Shown here: piece by piece, positions 45,735-58,176 of the stretch
How positions within the stretch are numbered: the first letter of the stretch is position 1
How the letters are laid out: every line of letters begins with the position of its first letter
Translations under genes and position numbers: made by a program
NCBI GenBank assembly: GCA_025024175.1
Contig: QCXZ01000064.1
Location: forward strand, 37,159,325-37,223,324
Reading direction: 5' to 3'
Length of the DNA: 64,000 nt
Source: Rhyzopertha dominica
Taxonomy: Eukaryota > Arthropoda > Insecta > Coleoptera > Bostrichidae
The notes under the pieces: generated by a model
What the model was told of the DNA's origin: nothing
Databases searched by the model: none
Seen by the model: only the letters and a program-made list of their open reading frames with translations

Positions 45735-45905
45735 CGCTTTTAAGAAAAAGATGTTGAATAAAAATGTACCAAAGAAATTCACAAAAAATATTTTGAAGTT
45801 CCTAGATTTCCCGCTATAGGGGGCTATAATGACCACATTACAAATAAACGCAGATAATATCAAAATTAGCCGATAAAATGTAGGTGTAAAATAGATTTCT
45901 TAGAA
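45735..45905 (+). repeat. Direct repeat, left copy
   Basis: This matches 46160-46330 with about 85-90% similarity by eye (GTACCAAAGAAATTCAC, ATTTTGAAGTTCCTA, TTTCCCGCTA..GGGGGC, GCCGATAAAATGTAGGT). The pair brackets a 250-base unique segment. Confidence 0.75.
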
Positions 45906-46159
45906 TTGCTGTTTAGCTACCTAAAAGTTTCGTTACATGTTTTTTTAAACTGTTGTCCTGAGTCGGGTCTAAAGGCCGTCGTCGGTTGGAATTGCTTCCT
46001 AACATTTCGCTAGCACGAGTGGCGAGCTTCTTCAGAGGTCCTTCCATCTCCGGTGCTGGATGTAGATAATCGGCATAATACAACCAGCACAGATGCTCAG
46101 CAGAAGCACACGCAACGAGCAACACACATCGAGAGCGATTCAGTAAGGATACCGAGCGC
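45906..46159 (-). mobile_element. Penelope-like 3'-end motif between direct repeats
   Basis: On the minus strand CTCTGAAGAAGCTCGCCACT runs into GTGCTAGCGAAATGTTAGGA, then CAATTCCAACCGACGACGGC. A (C)TGAAGA, GC-rich hairpin, GAAATGT arrangement is the kind of sequence found near 3' ends of Penelope-like retroelements. The GGTCTAAAGGCCGTCGTC part recurs at 52613. No reverse transcriptase is present, so the class is inference. Confidence 0.35.
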
Positions 46160-46330
46160 CTGTATCTTTTTTTAAAGAAAAACGTACCAGAGAAATTCAC
46201 TAAAATATTTTGAAGTTCCTAAATTTCCCGCTAGGGGGCGTATTTGACATCAAGTTGCAAATAAGCCCAGATAAATTCAAAATTTGCCGATAAAATGTAG
46301 GTCGAAAATAAAATTTCGTTCAAATATTTT
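46160..46330 (+). repeat. Direct repeat, right copy
   Basis: Partner of 45735-45905. It contains CCGCTAGGGGGC at 46228-46239, one mismatch from the vertebrate CTCF core consensus. Confidence 0.75.
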
Positions 46331-49300
46331 TTCTCTGGTTGCCATGGTAACATACCTACAAAGCAAAATAGCTTCGAAACTTGTAGATGCTATATCTTCT
46401 AAACGCCTCAACCAATTTTAACAAACTAGGACTCATTTTAGAGAGAGTTTCAAGGATATTAATATTAATGGTAAATTAATTCAAAACTGGTTTTTCTAAA
46501 TAGTTGTAGAGGGTGCCATTTGAAAAATTGTCATACTTTTCTCGATTTTCTTGTGGCTCAACTTGCTTCAAATTTTAATCGTCTGTTATGACTTAAATAC
46601 TAAAAACAAGGTAATATCAAAATATTTAAAACTGCGAGTAGCATTGAATTCAATTTCCACTTTTATCCAGGAGCGTTGGTCATGATCATGTTGTTAGGAC
46701 ACTGGGCTTCTACACTTCAAAACTATACACAATGCAACTCGCCTTATATAACCATCATCGCCCACGGTATTACTTCAACTGAACTTGCATGTCAAATACA
46801 AATGACAGTAGTGTTACTAGGCCCACATCCTCTAAGTTGTTATGAGCTAGTATATCCAACCATTGTATAAAATAAATATTTTTGTCTCCACCTATGGTAT
46901 GCCAAAAACTGATTCTGTTAATCCGAGAAAAAAACGGTTTAATTTCAAATATCCTTTTACATCGAGAATACTTGGTATTTAATTCAAATATTTTTCACAA
47001 AGAAGTCGGCAGGCATCTTGTCTATCTGTTTCACCAAAAAGATTGTTTAATCAAATTTCTTACGACAAATTTTTGTTTATGACTCACTTGATGAAAGCAC
47101 ATATAGTGAACAAGATGTAGAATTTAAGTTTTCATAGTTCATGTGGTGTTTCACGGATGTATTCTGAAAACTTCTTGTCATACTATTAATATATAAGTAC
47201 ACCGTCAGATATAACTGTAACTCTTAAACTCAGCTGTTTAATTGGCGTACTAAGGGTCATAATAACATATAACAAACTACTAACATACTAAATACCAATA
47301 AGAAAACTGCATTTAATACGCAAAAATCGCTCAAAACTCAGGAGCACCTGACCAGCATCTCCATTCCTGTGAATATCACAATATTTATTTGTGCAAATAA
47401 GAGTTCACCAGAATACTAACATTTAGTAATAATAAACGAACGTTTTGTAATTTATCCGAATACAAATAATGCATTCGTTTTTTTCTTTCTGATAATAAAA
47501 ATATTATTTATTTATAACAATAAGAGTGATTCGTTCGTTTATATGACTCTGTTCGAAAATGAATTATTCGAAAATATTTTATATGAATATACAGCACCGT
47601 CTAGTCTTTAGCACTATTCGATGTGTATATATATGGCCAATATTTTTTCATTTGGTTCTAAAATCCATTTAAAATACAACTTATATACTTGTTCATTATA
47701 TTTTCATCGCCAATAATAATGCTAAGCCTTCGTATTTCGCTAGCACAGTGAAGGTGCCTAGCTTTGACAATTAATTATCAAAAAAGCTTATGTTTCTCAA
47801 GCCACGTCCGTGGTATGATAGTGCTTGTGGTATTCTGGGGTTCCAGGTAAATATATTTATTTGCGTAATTACACGTTGCCNGCTTGATGCTAAGTACTAA
47901 TCAGCATTACTTGTGTGACTCAAGTATACATTTTGTAATCAATAACTTAACTACAGAAATATGAGCTATTCACTATTCGCTCGACTTGAGTTATTTCACT
48001 AACAAATGCGCCGCAACACCCCTGAGAGCCGAACAACTGTGTTTTGTTACAACATTAAGTGTGAGTTACACGGTGTCATAAAATTATACATTGCATTATG
48101 CAAACTGATGAAGGCCATTCATGCGGGAGCGGTCGCTCGCATGAAACTTTTAAGACACCGTCTTCTATTCGAGTAATATTTTAAGGTGGGAGTAAAAAAA
48201 CATAAAATTAATTGAAGTACACGTGGCACTAGTATAAGTTATAACAGATGGAAGTCAAAATATCGTGAGATAATATGTCTGGGTGTCTCTATCTTTAATA
48301 CTCCCGTAAGTTTGACGTGAACATGTCTATCTTAAATACATGTAAATGAGGTACGTAACTTTGAACCTAAGTTAATTATTCAAAGAAGAATCATTCAAAC
48401 CAATCATTTTACTCGGCTCTTTTTTCAGTGGGCTTTTCCAATGGGTTCAAACGCTCTTTGTATACTATAATTAGCGATGTAGGTCTCTGTACATAGTCTA
48501 CCAAAGTCGCAGTTCGTAAAGCCATCGCTAGATGGCCAAATTATCAGGCAATCGACAATGTAGGTATCTGTACTTGCAGACAGTACCAACCTACATCGTA
48601 GTTCGTATAGCCGATGTAGTAGCAATAACCAAATCAAGAGAAAACCCAACTGGTTAAATAGCGCTTTAACGTCTCCAACGTCGGAATACTGCACAGAGAG
48701 GCAAAAACTATTTAAACAATTTCACAATTTCAGCAGTAAATAATAGAGCTCTAACTACCTTTAGAGTTTTGAGGTACCTCAAATTAGGTATTGAAGACAA
48801 GACTTTGCAGATTTGAGTATACGATTTATACAAATTAATATTAAATGTAAAGTAAAATAAATTAATGGAAAGATAACGAAAATATAAAGTCAATTTAGCG
48901 AATAAACTAATTAATTAGTGAAAAAGGAATATTTTCGATAAACACAAATCTTGATAAATTTTCAATGTCATAATTTCTTAAACTGGAAGTTTGAGGTCCG
49001 TAATTTTGCTTTATGTTGAAATCGTTACGTCATCAAGCATAAGGTAACGGATTCCCATTTTGGTTTGTTAGCTTGTAACTACCGCAGTTCAGAAAAAAAA
49101 ACACTTGGCAATTTTCGATGTATTTTATTACTTCTATAGTTTTGTTTTAGTTTCAGCTCACCTTAATTTTAATTTAATGTCAATATAATATTTTTAAAGC
49201 TAATCGGATTGGTTAAGTAAATATAGGTACTATCAATATTGAAATCGTGATACCCACATAACGACACAGCCACTTAGAACCAACTGAATGAAAATCATAC

Positions 49301-52155
49301 AATTTTGTTTGAGTACGTCCCTAAATGCTTAAATTTAATTACAACACGGGAATGGATTATAAAGAAGTCTGTTTGACGGTTCCACCTTTTTATCGCAATA
49401 AAATAAGTTTGGGAAAATACAGCCCACTTTGAGAGTTATGAAATCAATTCTCCCTACATAAGTCGACTGTTCATAAACGAACTTTCCATTTCCGTAATGG
49501 CTGCTTCATTATAACGGAAACTTATTATCAGAGGTTATGAGAAAGCCCCAGATGTTCCAATGAGAAGCTAACTTTTCGAGATTTATGCGGCATCAAATAA
49601 GATCCAAAAAGTTTGCAATGGCAAACAGCCCGTACTTTACGATCCGGTCAATTTAAAGTCTAACGGCGTTGGCTTCATAGAAACGACAAATCGAAAAGGA
49701 AGCCAACAAGAGGTTTGCTCACAATGGAATTGTAATATGCTACTCACACGTGTATGTCTGTCTTCATAGCAATTTGAACATTGCGTAGCGTATTTGGGAT
49801 TTTAGTTGAAATCTTTTATATTTCTCAAGCATTTTAACTGTACAGGATTTATGCAGTCTGTGATTAATTTTTTTCCAATAGATAGCTAACATTATTCCAT
49901 CATTCGCGTTAACTAAAGTTATTGTAAATCAGTGACATTTTTCCGTTTTCATGAATTATTGCAATAGCAGCTTAAGCAGCAGGTTTAGTAGCATAATGAA
50001 GTTCATTTGATAATGTGTTACTTAAATCTTATGTGACGCAAAAGCCGATCGATGGTTCGAATGCTTTAGACATCCTTTAATTCTGTAATTATTAAAATGT
50101 TGCTACAGTCACCATATTTTGTAATATCAAAACATTTTCAAGCAAATAGACAAATACGTAGTAAATGTTACCAATCACATAGATCAACAAATGAGGTTTT
50201 GTTCAGTGCATGCGCTATTGCAAAAATGATATCCTACCCATAAACTGAGAGTGACATGGTTTGCATTCCAATTTTTTCAATTTCTTCCGAGTTGGTTGAA
50301 CAGTGTTCTCTAACATTGGGCTTACGCTTCAAGTGAAAATTGTGGGATTTCGTGATGTATAAATAATTATAATTAAATGTATATACGGACACTGCAATTA
50401 TATAAATTAATCACAAGTATAAAAGGCACACACGTGAAGGCTGTTAGAAACTTCTATTCAAATGCTTTGCTCTAGGAAAAGTCAAAGTTTACTGAAGTAG
50501 TTAAAAATACTCATTTAAAAGGTAAAGAGTCCCTCTATTAATAGATTAGATCGTATCTATTAGTTTTGCCTTTGACTCTCTGTAAATGATATGCAAAATA
50601 TTTAATACATCTTTGATCTTATCCAATACATCCATTTAACTTCGAGTCTATACATTAATATCCAAAATTCACATTATTCATTATCGATCGCCATGACTTA
50701 TTACCCTCTCCGGTATTGACAAGTTGTCAATAGACTACATAAAAACAATAAATCTTGTAGGTGCCAGTTAATAATTAAATTCTAGTATCGCATTCGCCTA
50801 CATAGGTGTTCGTTTTAATAAATAATATATTAATAACTGGATGGTGGATAATACATTAAATCCTACCTTCTATTCGCGAAAGCTTTTATACGGTACTGTC
50901 ACCTTTACAGCTATGGTGAAACGATGCACGTTTTATATGCGATATCAGGATTACAAGTCGTTTTACATCAGACATCTGGACATTTCAGTATGTATTCACG
51001 TCAGTGCCTCTAACAAGTATATCTCATCTGTCATCGCTTTTGCTTCAGGATAGGCACGTGTAACCTATCGATTGGTGACACATCCAAAATACCTTTAGAG
51101 GAAATATTTCAACGCAAATATGTGCCCAAGATAAATCGGTACTTGTATGGATTTTAGCTAAATATAGATGTACCTATAGCGTGATTATAAAACATATAAA
51201 GGAACTATTTAAAATCAAAGGGCCTGTTTCCCTTCTATTTGTTAAAGTTGGTGTTAGCTAAAATCAACCTAGTAGCCATACCACCTTAATATGAGGTATG
51301 CGGTAAGTTCAGATTTTATAAACAGGGGTTATTTTAGCTTAAAATAGAGAAGAGAAACCGGCCCAATGATATTAAAGTTGAATTGCGGGGCATACATAAA
51401 ATTGTGAGTAACTACACTACGTGCTGTTGATTAATTGTAACACTACAAAGAGTGTTTTCGTTAAGACATTATTTGGATTTTTTATAATCTTAAATAAATG
51501 CCCATATAAAATGGTTACCTCCTTATGTTAAGTTTCGAACGCGTTTAGTTAGGAGGTTCTAATAAAATGCGGGTAAGATCGTTGACAAATGAGGTCCTTT
51601 TACGGATGACATGTTCTTCTCCAAACTCATGATGACGCCATATTGCTACCAACTCAAAAAATTTCCAATAATCACTGGGGTCATCTCGTTTGCATCAACA
51701 TTCAAGCTCGCGTTTAGAAAATAGATGTTTCTATCTGAAATCGTTTTGGCATGTTAAGTGCCCCCTGATCAGACGACTATTGAACTCTTTAAACTAAAAT
51801 CTTGGGATACAATCTGAGAAGATCACCAAAACGACCTCGTAGGAGTGATGACGCTGCATTGAAGTTTTCATATCTAAATCCACACAGCTTTAGAATGGAT
51901 TGTCCAGTCTGAGCTCACTAAACGCAATTAAGTAGATAGTGCAAGTGACTTTCAAATAAGGTTTACCTTGCTATTTTAAGTTTTCAAGTTTTTAGACTGC
52001 GCCGTTATCTTGAATAATTATCGCCATGAGATTACAACTAGTATTAAAGGTATCTGGTTAGCAGGCCAATATAATTATGTTATCGGAAAAGTATTGCTTT
52101 CAGCAATAGTTAACTTTGATGCAAATATGCCGTTTTCACATCTAATCTGAATAGG
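46331..52155. other. Long stretch without recognisable gene; minor tandem repeat at 48473-48620
   Basis: Nearly 6 kb of AT-rich DNA in which I find no coding region with a known motif and no LTR or TIR pair. Two diverged units of about 80-95 bases (GATGTAGGT.TCTGTAC, CGTAGTTCGTATAGCC) lie in tandem at 48473-48620. Around 49480-49720 the composition is more balanced and free of transposon landmarks. This may be intergenic or intronic host DNA. Confidence 0.45.
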
Positions 52156-52228
52156 GCTTTGGTGGTGTAGTGGTTAGCACATTTGACTAGCAATTAAAAG
52201 GTCTCGGGTTCGATTCCCTATCAAAGGT
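52156..52228 (+). tRNA. tRNA-like cloverleaf with AGC anticodon (tRNA pseudogene or SINE head)
   Basis: The 73 bases fold as a tRNA. The acceptor stem has 6 of 7 pairs (mismatch at the first) and the D stem GTGT/GCAC is complete. The anticodon stem TTTGA/TTAAA encloses loop CTAGCAA, giving anticodon AGC (Ala). The T arm TCGGG-TTCGATT-CCCTA has one mismatch. A box (GGTGTAGTGGTTAGCAC) and B box (GGTTCGATTCC) are both good. Against a working tRNA-Ala: the identity pair G3-U70 is absent, both outer stems have mismatches, and no T-run terminator follows until about 52287. That leaves a 60-base tail, as in tRNA-derived SINEs. Only one copy is seen here. Confidence 0.55.
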
Positions 52229-54055
52229 AGCAGTACTTCTTCAATAACATAAATTTACTGCCCTACTAACCCGATAACTTTAATACCCTTTTTATCTTGT
52301 TTTTTTGTCAAAAAAAAAACGTGTCAAGTTTTAAAAGAGGTAGTTTTCCAACATTTGTGCCCTTACTGAATCCGAATCTTCTAACCTAAGCATTTCAAGT
52401 TAAGATTAGACGCGCATGACATCTGCATCTGTCACCTGTAAACAATATGTTCAAAAAGAAATATTTTCAGTCAGGATTAAGTTTTAAATAAATTAACTTG
52501 CTTTTAACACAAATAATAGGGAAGTTGGTAAAAAGGCTGTAGGTGTCTAGAAACAAAAAAAAAAAACTTTCAATTGGTTAAGGCTTTCGCTACCAGGTGA
52601 TGAACTGATTCGGGTCTAAAGGCCGTCGTCAGTTGAAATTGCTTCCTAGCAACATTTCAAAAACTTTCCAATTAGCGAGTAGGGCTTATAAATGTATTTT
52701 GACAAATGTTTAAAACTTGCGATGACTTTTCTACAACGCTTTAACTGTATTTCATGTAATTAACGTTTACAACCCCTGTCGACTTATTTAACACACTTAG
52801 TCATGATTACAAAACAGTAGCTTTACTTTTTATAGCGGTCGACTATTATCCAGTTGAACAACGCTACACCAGTAGATTAATAGTCCCTGCAATAGGCGAC
52901 TGCACTGTGGATAATGACAACCTGATAGAATTATTTATATATCCCTAAACTATCTGAAAGCATTTGACCGAATCAATCATGGTCCTTAATTTCTTCAACT
53001 CCTACAGATCTCGTAGGAAGCCTAAGCGGAACTCTACATTCTAACTGGTTATAACTGTACAGGTTCTCGTGGCGTCGGTGACATCGGAGAAGAATGAATA
53101 CTACTGTGAAGCTTCTCCGTAAGTGATGAATATAAATAACTAATGCTCTTATCAATCAAATGCCCTCAGCGTCACCTAAGCGGAACTTTGTATACTGGGT
53201 GAGTTACAACTGCGGTAACCACTTACGACCTTGTACAGGTTCCTATCGATAGCACCGGAGAAGCTGCTCCATGAGAGATGACTATAAATAAACAGTTTAA
53301 TCAAAATAGACTCCAGCACCTCCAGCATTTTGGGCACCTGTGTCGGGCTTATGTTTTGACAAACTTCTCATCATTTTGCCTTGCAGTGAGGAAAGTATCA
53401 ATGGAATTTTATCAACAAAAGGACTTCCTTCTTTATATGAACGTAGCCGTCATAGATATATTTATGAAAAGTATTCGTCGTAACCAATAATCAGATGTCC
53501 TCAATATCAGATTGTCTAATTCGTATATTCGTTTCGTTACAGGCATAATAATTATAGATACGGTATCAGGATAAATTGGTATTTGCCGAGTTAATATTAG
53601 GGCAAATGCCAGTAGTTGCTTGACAGATAACTAGGGTGGTGTCCGATGACTTTGAGGAAAGCGATCAATTTTTGATATTAGTCAACTTGTGTTAGGTATG
53701 TTACACTACTTTGGATCGATACGTGCGTTTTAAACTACAACTCAGATATCAACCGAAACTGTATCGTAGTAGAACTCCTATTTTATTACATGCATATGTT
53801 GTAACACTATATTCTCAAAATTCTTGTCTAAATCACGTGTAGATATTACAGTATGTCAACAGTTAAATTCGAGATATAGTATACGAAGGCGCTAAAGAGT
53901 CACGCCAGAAATTTTTAAAAGCTGAAATTTTAGAGTTAACATTAAAATTTCAACTTTTAAAAGTCTAAATTTCAAGATTTAAAGTTGAAATTTCAAGCTT
54001 TCAAACTAGATCTTCTGTTGAAACGTAAGTTCTGGTTCATTTCAATTTATCCAAT
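52229..54055. other. No recognisable gene; two small repeats
   Basis: A 50-base copy of the 45960-46012 sequence (GGTCTAAAGGCCGTCGTC, AATTGCTTCCTA) lies at 52609-52660. Two diverged copies of a roughly 120-base unit (CCTAAGCGGAACT, GTACAGGTTC, GGAGAAG, ATAAATAA landmarks) lie in tandem at about 53012-53138 and 53170-53292. A short AAATTTCAA/TTGAAATTT-rich stretch is at 53920-54005. No coding region is supported. Confidence 0.5.
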
Positions 54056-54059
54056 TACC

Positions 54060-54376
54060 TAGTGGCGGCTCGTGACCTTCCAAGTAGGGTAGGCGACATC
54101 TTGTACTCATATATAGTATAAGCAATTATAATTACTGTCTTCGATCTTGGAATATGTGTATTTTAATGGTCATGCCAATCATATATTTTTATTCGTATAC
54201 CACCGCACGTTTATTCGTTTTCTGCCCTAAGCGACCTTAAATTTCTCCAAATCGAATGTTAAACAAAAAATTTAGCAAAACTCAAACTATAATAAGCTCA
54301 AAAACGCTAAAAAAGTAAACGAAACTTGTGAAACAGTACTTAATTTAAATAATAGAGCACTTCATTTTATCCGTGT
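54060..54376 (+). mobile_element. Left end of a fourth hAT element (right end outside window)
   Basis: TAGTGGCGGCTCGTGACCTT at 54060 matches the terminus of hAT element 3 (CAGTGGCGGCTCGTGAC) except for the first base. No inverted partner is found before the window ends, so the gypsy element may lie inside it, or the right end is lost. Confidence 0.5.
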
Positions 54377-56234
54377 TGTAACTGTTCAGAGCATATTGAA
54401 AGTTTATATAACATTCCTTGCGACGCCGTTTTTCTACCAAACGATGTTACTAACCTATGGTGTCAACCCAGATGTTCCAATGTAGTCCGCGTTCCGCCGC
54501 TGCAGTCGGAGAGTAGGGGGGTTCCAATATTTTTAACGATAACTATAGGCGCCACAAAATTTTACAATTCCACAGCGGACTACTCAGACGAAAATTTTGA
54601 AAAGCTACGATGGAAATCAAACACCAAAGCTCGGGTAGAAGCGTAGTTTAATTAACGAAAACTATGAGAGGTACAAGTAATGATAAAGAAAGAATAAAGT
54701 TTGAACCTCAATTAGTTACTTAAGAATGATCGAACTTAAACGACTAATATGAGTGAATTTCGAACATAAAACCAAAATGACACTTAACAATCAAAATTAA
54801 CCCTTCCCAATGAGCACCACAACTATGTGCCCGCTCACCGAGTACCAGTAAATAACTAGAAAATCTGTGAATCGCCCCTGTTAATTTCCGCACTGGCCAG
54901 CGCTTCGCATTAACGAGTGACGCAACAAAAAAACCGAACGACGAACGAAAAATCGTCACAAACGATCGACAATATCGGTGATACCCGCAAGCAATAGCCC
55001 TGTGGCGTTACAGATAATTTAAAATAATAAATGGAATCGGACTGAAGGTTCGATTGTGAAAGAAGGGTGATGGGACAAGCTATATACTCAAATTCACTAG
55101 CTGAAGGCTCCTACGGCAATGTATATATGAGCTGAAGGCTCGCACAAGTTAAACAAACAAATACAAGAGCTGACGGCTCATACAAGTTATTCAAAACAAT
55201 TACAAGAGCTGAGGGCTCATACCAGTTATTCAAAACAATTACAAGAGCGGAGGGCTCATACAACAAGTTTTTCCGTTTACGGACAGCTAAATAACCTCAA
55301 GGTTTACAACGTATCAAGCAATCNCCACCGAGATGGAATCTACACCGCGGATTCTGCGCTCCAACTTAAGGGTCAACGACCTCCTACTTAAATTTAAGCT
55401 TATCTGCGCTCTCCTGCTGGTTGGGGTCCCACATGTACGGTCCTCCACACCAAGGGTCGCCAGCTACTAGGGTTGAATCTTCCTAACCGGAAGGATGGCA
55501 GCACAAATTCCCAAATCCAATCCCAAATGATCAGTCTCAACTCTACGATTCTCAACTTCTCCAATCTTCAAAAGCTATCCAGACGGGAATAAGGCCCAGA
55601 TGTCAATCACACGAACGAAGGCGAAGCGACAGCAATATCGATAAGTATACGATAAGATACGATGAGAACCGAAAAGGAAAGAAAAGAAAAGAGCCCTAAA
55701 ATATTAAAGAGGGTATTAATACTCGTTCGATTAATTAGTATTTTACTCACTATAGTTGGTGTGCGGCTCTGATTGCAGAAATATTCGTGGCAAATCTTGT
55801 CGATAACCCAAAATCCCAAAATGGTCACGTGTGGATGTTCAATAATGCAAAATCAACCATTCAGCCAATTCCAAAAGCCCAACTTACATCCACCCGCCTA
55901 ATTGAAGATTTTCCAAGCGGATCCCACTATGGTAACCAATCGATGGTCTATTTACTTAGAAAAATCTTCCCAAAAATCGACGATACCACGTTCTCACATT
56001 CAATTCGCAACAGGTCAAATGCAAAAGGAAAGAGGAAATTCTTTCTGCTGTCAAGTGACTCGCACAAAANCTACGCGCAAGCGTTAGGCTTAACGGCNGA
56101 AGTGTCTGCAGTACCGATGATCACATCCAAGCAAACAANGACTAAGCAACAACTGATAATGGTTTCAGATTCACTGTGTGCAACGAGAANCCTATGCGCC
56201 AGGCGTGAGCGACTGACAAAATAATAATGTTACA
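54377..56234 (-). repeat. Gypsy LTR (left copy)
   Basis: On the minus strand this starts TGTAACATTATTATTTTGTC right after a GAAGGGGGGG polypurine tract (56235-56247) and probably ends at the inverted TGTAAC/GTTACA near 54377. It directly repeats 61500-63310. Differences are dominated by one-base homopolymer indels with only a few substitutions (for example at 54490). It contains tandem GAGCTGAGGGCTC-type words. The left boundary is less certain than the right. Confidence 0.75.
55090..55265 (+). repeat. Tandem GAGC..GGCTC units within the LTR
   Basis: Four to five units of about 35-40 bases, each with a small palindrome (GAGCTGAAGGCTC, GAGCTGACGGCTC, GAGCTGAGGGCTC, GAGCGGAGGGCTC), followed by CATAC(A/C)AGTTATTCAAAACA. 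The same array is in the right copy at about 62185-62335. Confidence 0.85.
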
Positions 56235-57894
56235 ATCCCCCCCTTCACCTAGAAAGAGGTAAATTTCCTCAAATTTATCGAGCGAGTAAGCTTACGAACT
56301 ATCAAAACCCCATTAATGTCAACAATTCCAAGATAAAAACTTGCCAACCAACATTTCAACATGAGCAATTTCCAATAAACAACAAGGTTGGAAAGGAAGG
56401 CGATTCCAAAGAGAAAAAAGGTTCAAAATTTAAAATTTAGGCACATGGCCAGGGGCTGCCAACCCCAGAGGGTTACGACTCCTCTAAACGAAAAACCCAC
56501 GAAAACCCAATCCCACCCAACGACAGAAACCCCCCCTCCAAAAGACCAGCAGAAACACGGACCCAAACAAAAAATGACGAGGGAGCCTCGAGAAGGCGCA
56601 CAGTGGCTAATCAGTTTCGGCAGCAACGCGAGCAGGGCTGAGACAGACCGCAAGGAAGAGAGCTGACCCAGCCGAACTGATAGGACGACACCCCCGAGGG
56701 GATGCCGCCAGTCGAGCTACCATCTTCCCCCACGGCCCATCCTCCTGAACGCGCCCGTTACAAACCGCTGCCGAAACCCGAAGCCACTCCCNAACCCTTT
56801 CGATCCTCAAAAAAAAACAAAAATCAATAGGATCCGAGTTTCCGGTAAGAAGAGTAGACGAAATGAAAAAGGAAAGTTGGAAAAATCGGAATGAGAAAAG
56901 AAAAAGAAGAAGGAAAGAATGAAAGACTAGTGACATACAAGATCCCTGTTCGGAGTGCTTTCACCTACTCCGACAGGCTACCCAACCATTCATACCAACG
57001 AAACACAACGGTAGACGTCCAAGGCAATTCTACAATATTACGGGGAATTCACTGCAGTAATCTCGCTGTCACAATTCCGCATCAAGCGACGATATTCAAG
57101 CAACAAATCAAATCAATAAGCCAGAATATTATAAATGTGAGGGCAGGAAAGTCTGCAAATGCGAAGGTACTACAATAACCATCAATCATTGCCACCCACA
57201 AAAACAGCGAAGAAACTACTAGCGAATAACCACGCCAAGCAACAAGAATTACTCAACAAGTCAAAGCTATCTAGGCAAGATTATAAGTCTAGAGTACAAT
57301 ATCGACGTTATACCGAGTGCAAACACAAAAACAGTCACAAAAGGTGGTATTCAAGAACCAATAAACGAAGGTCTCGCCGAAGTTATGTGCGAGAGCCAAT
57401 ATACAAGGTCTCAAATAAGGTTCAACTAAGGTCTCGCCCGGTGTTATGTGCGAGAGACAATATACAAGGTCTCGCCGAGGTGGTAAGCGAGAGCCGTGGC
57501 CCCAACCAACGCCATGAGCGGTAGCGCGCTTCCAATATACAACTAACGCTCCCCCCCCAAAAAATATACGAAGTACATATGCAAATCTTAAAGGAAACAA
57601 TGGAATCAGAAATACGAGCTTATTTTCCTCATCCACACGCAGGGAAAGCACCAACAAATTTCGCTGTAGTAAATCCGCTAAAGGCGACAATGTCCAAGCC
57701 ATCAATCAACCAAATCAACAATCCAACTAGGCTCGCAATTCTTCAAGTCACCAATAGTGCACACTTTTGCGACAATACAACAGACAAGATAAAATCAATC
57801 ATACGTAAAGGAAGGCAAAATCAGACCCGAGATGTGAACTAGTCCGAGGGTTCATCCCTCGTATACGGTTTTAGATCTTGTACGTGCCAGGTAC
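56235..57894 (-). other. Gypsy 3' untranslated region
   Basis: Region between the integrase C-terminus and the LTR. The LTR-proximal 16 bases are the candidate polypurine tract. No envelope-like frame is recognisable: the longest minus-strand frame (57289-57705) lacks a signal peptide or a fusion motif. About three diverged copies of a 50-60-base unit with AAGGTCTCGCC and GTGCGAGAG landmarks lie at 57360-57500. The first 690 bases recur at 63311-64000. Confidence 0.6.
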
Positions 57895-58176
57895 CTACGC
57901 TATGTTTGTTTGCATCAACCAATTTCCATAAGTCAAATATCCAGTTTTCCTACGTATGCGGAAGGGTCCTATATACTTCGGTGCTAATTTCGCCGAGAAT
58001 TGTCTCGCCATATCAGAAACAACCTTATTCCGTATCCAAACTAATTGTCCCACATCATACTGAACCATACGGCGTCTCAAATTATAGATGTTTTTATTAC
58101 GTTCGTGCGCTAGTTGTAATTTACGCTTAATTTCTGCAAACATCTTTTGAAATCCTGCCACCCCTACTATCCACAC
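57895..58176 (-). pseudogene. Gypsy integrase C-terminal domain
   Basis: The frame carries VGQLVWIRNKVVSDMARQFS, KLAPKYIGPFRIRRKTGY, the SH3-like C-terminal fold of Ty3/gypsy integrases with the typical (K)L.PKY.GPF signature. It overlaps the integrase-core frame in another phase, so a one-base length change separates them. Confidence 0.85.

Noticed and set aside
55787..56224. 145-codon plus-strand frame in the gypsy LTR (repeated at 62848-63336)
   Set aside because: It is present in both LTR copies because the LTRs are repeats. There is no known domain, and the orientation is opposite to the element.
57289..57705. 138-codon minus-strand frame after the integrase, considered as an envelope gene
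   Set aside because: There is no signal peptide, cleavage site or membrane anchor, and tandem repeats lie inside it. The region looks untranslated.
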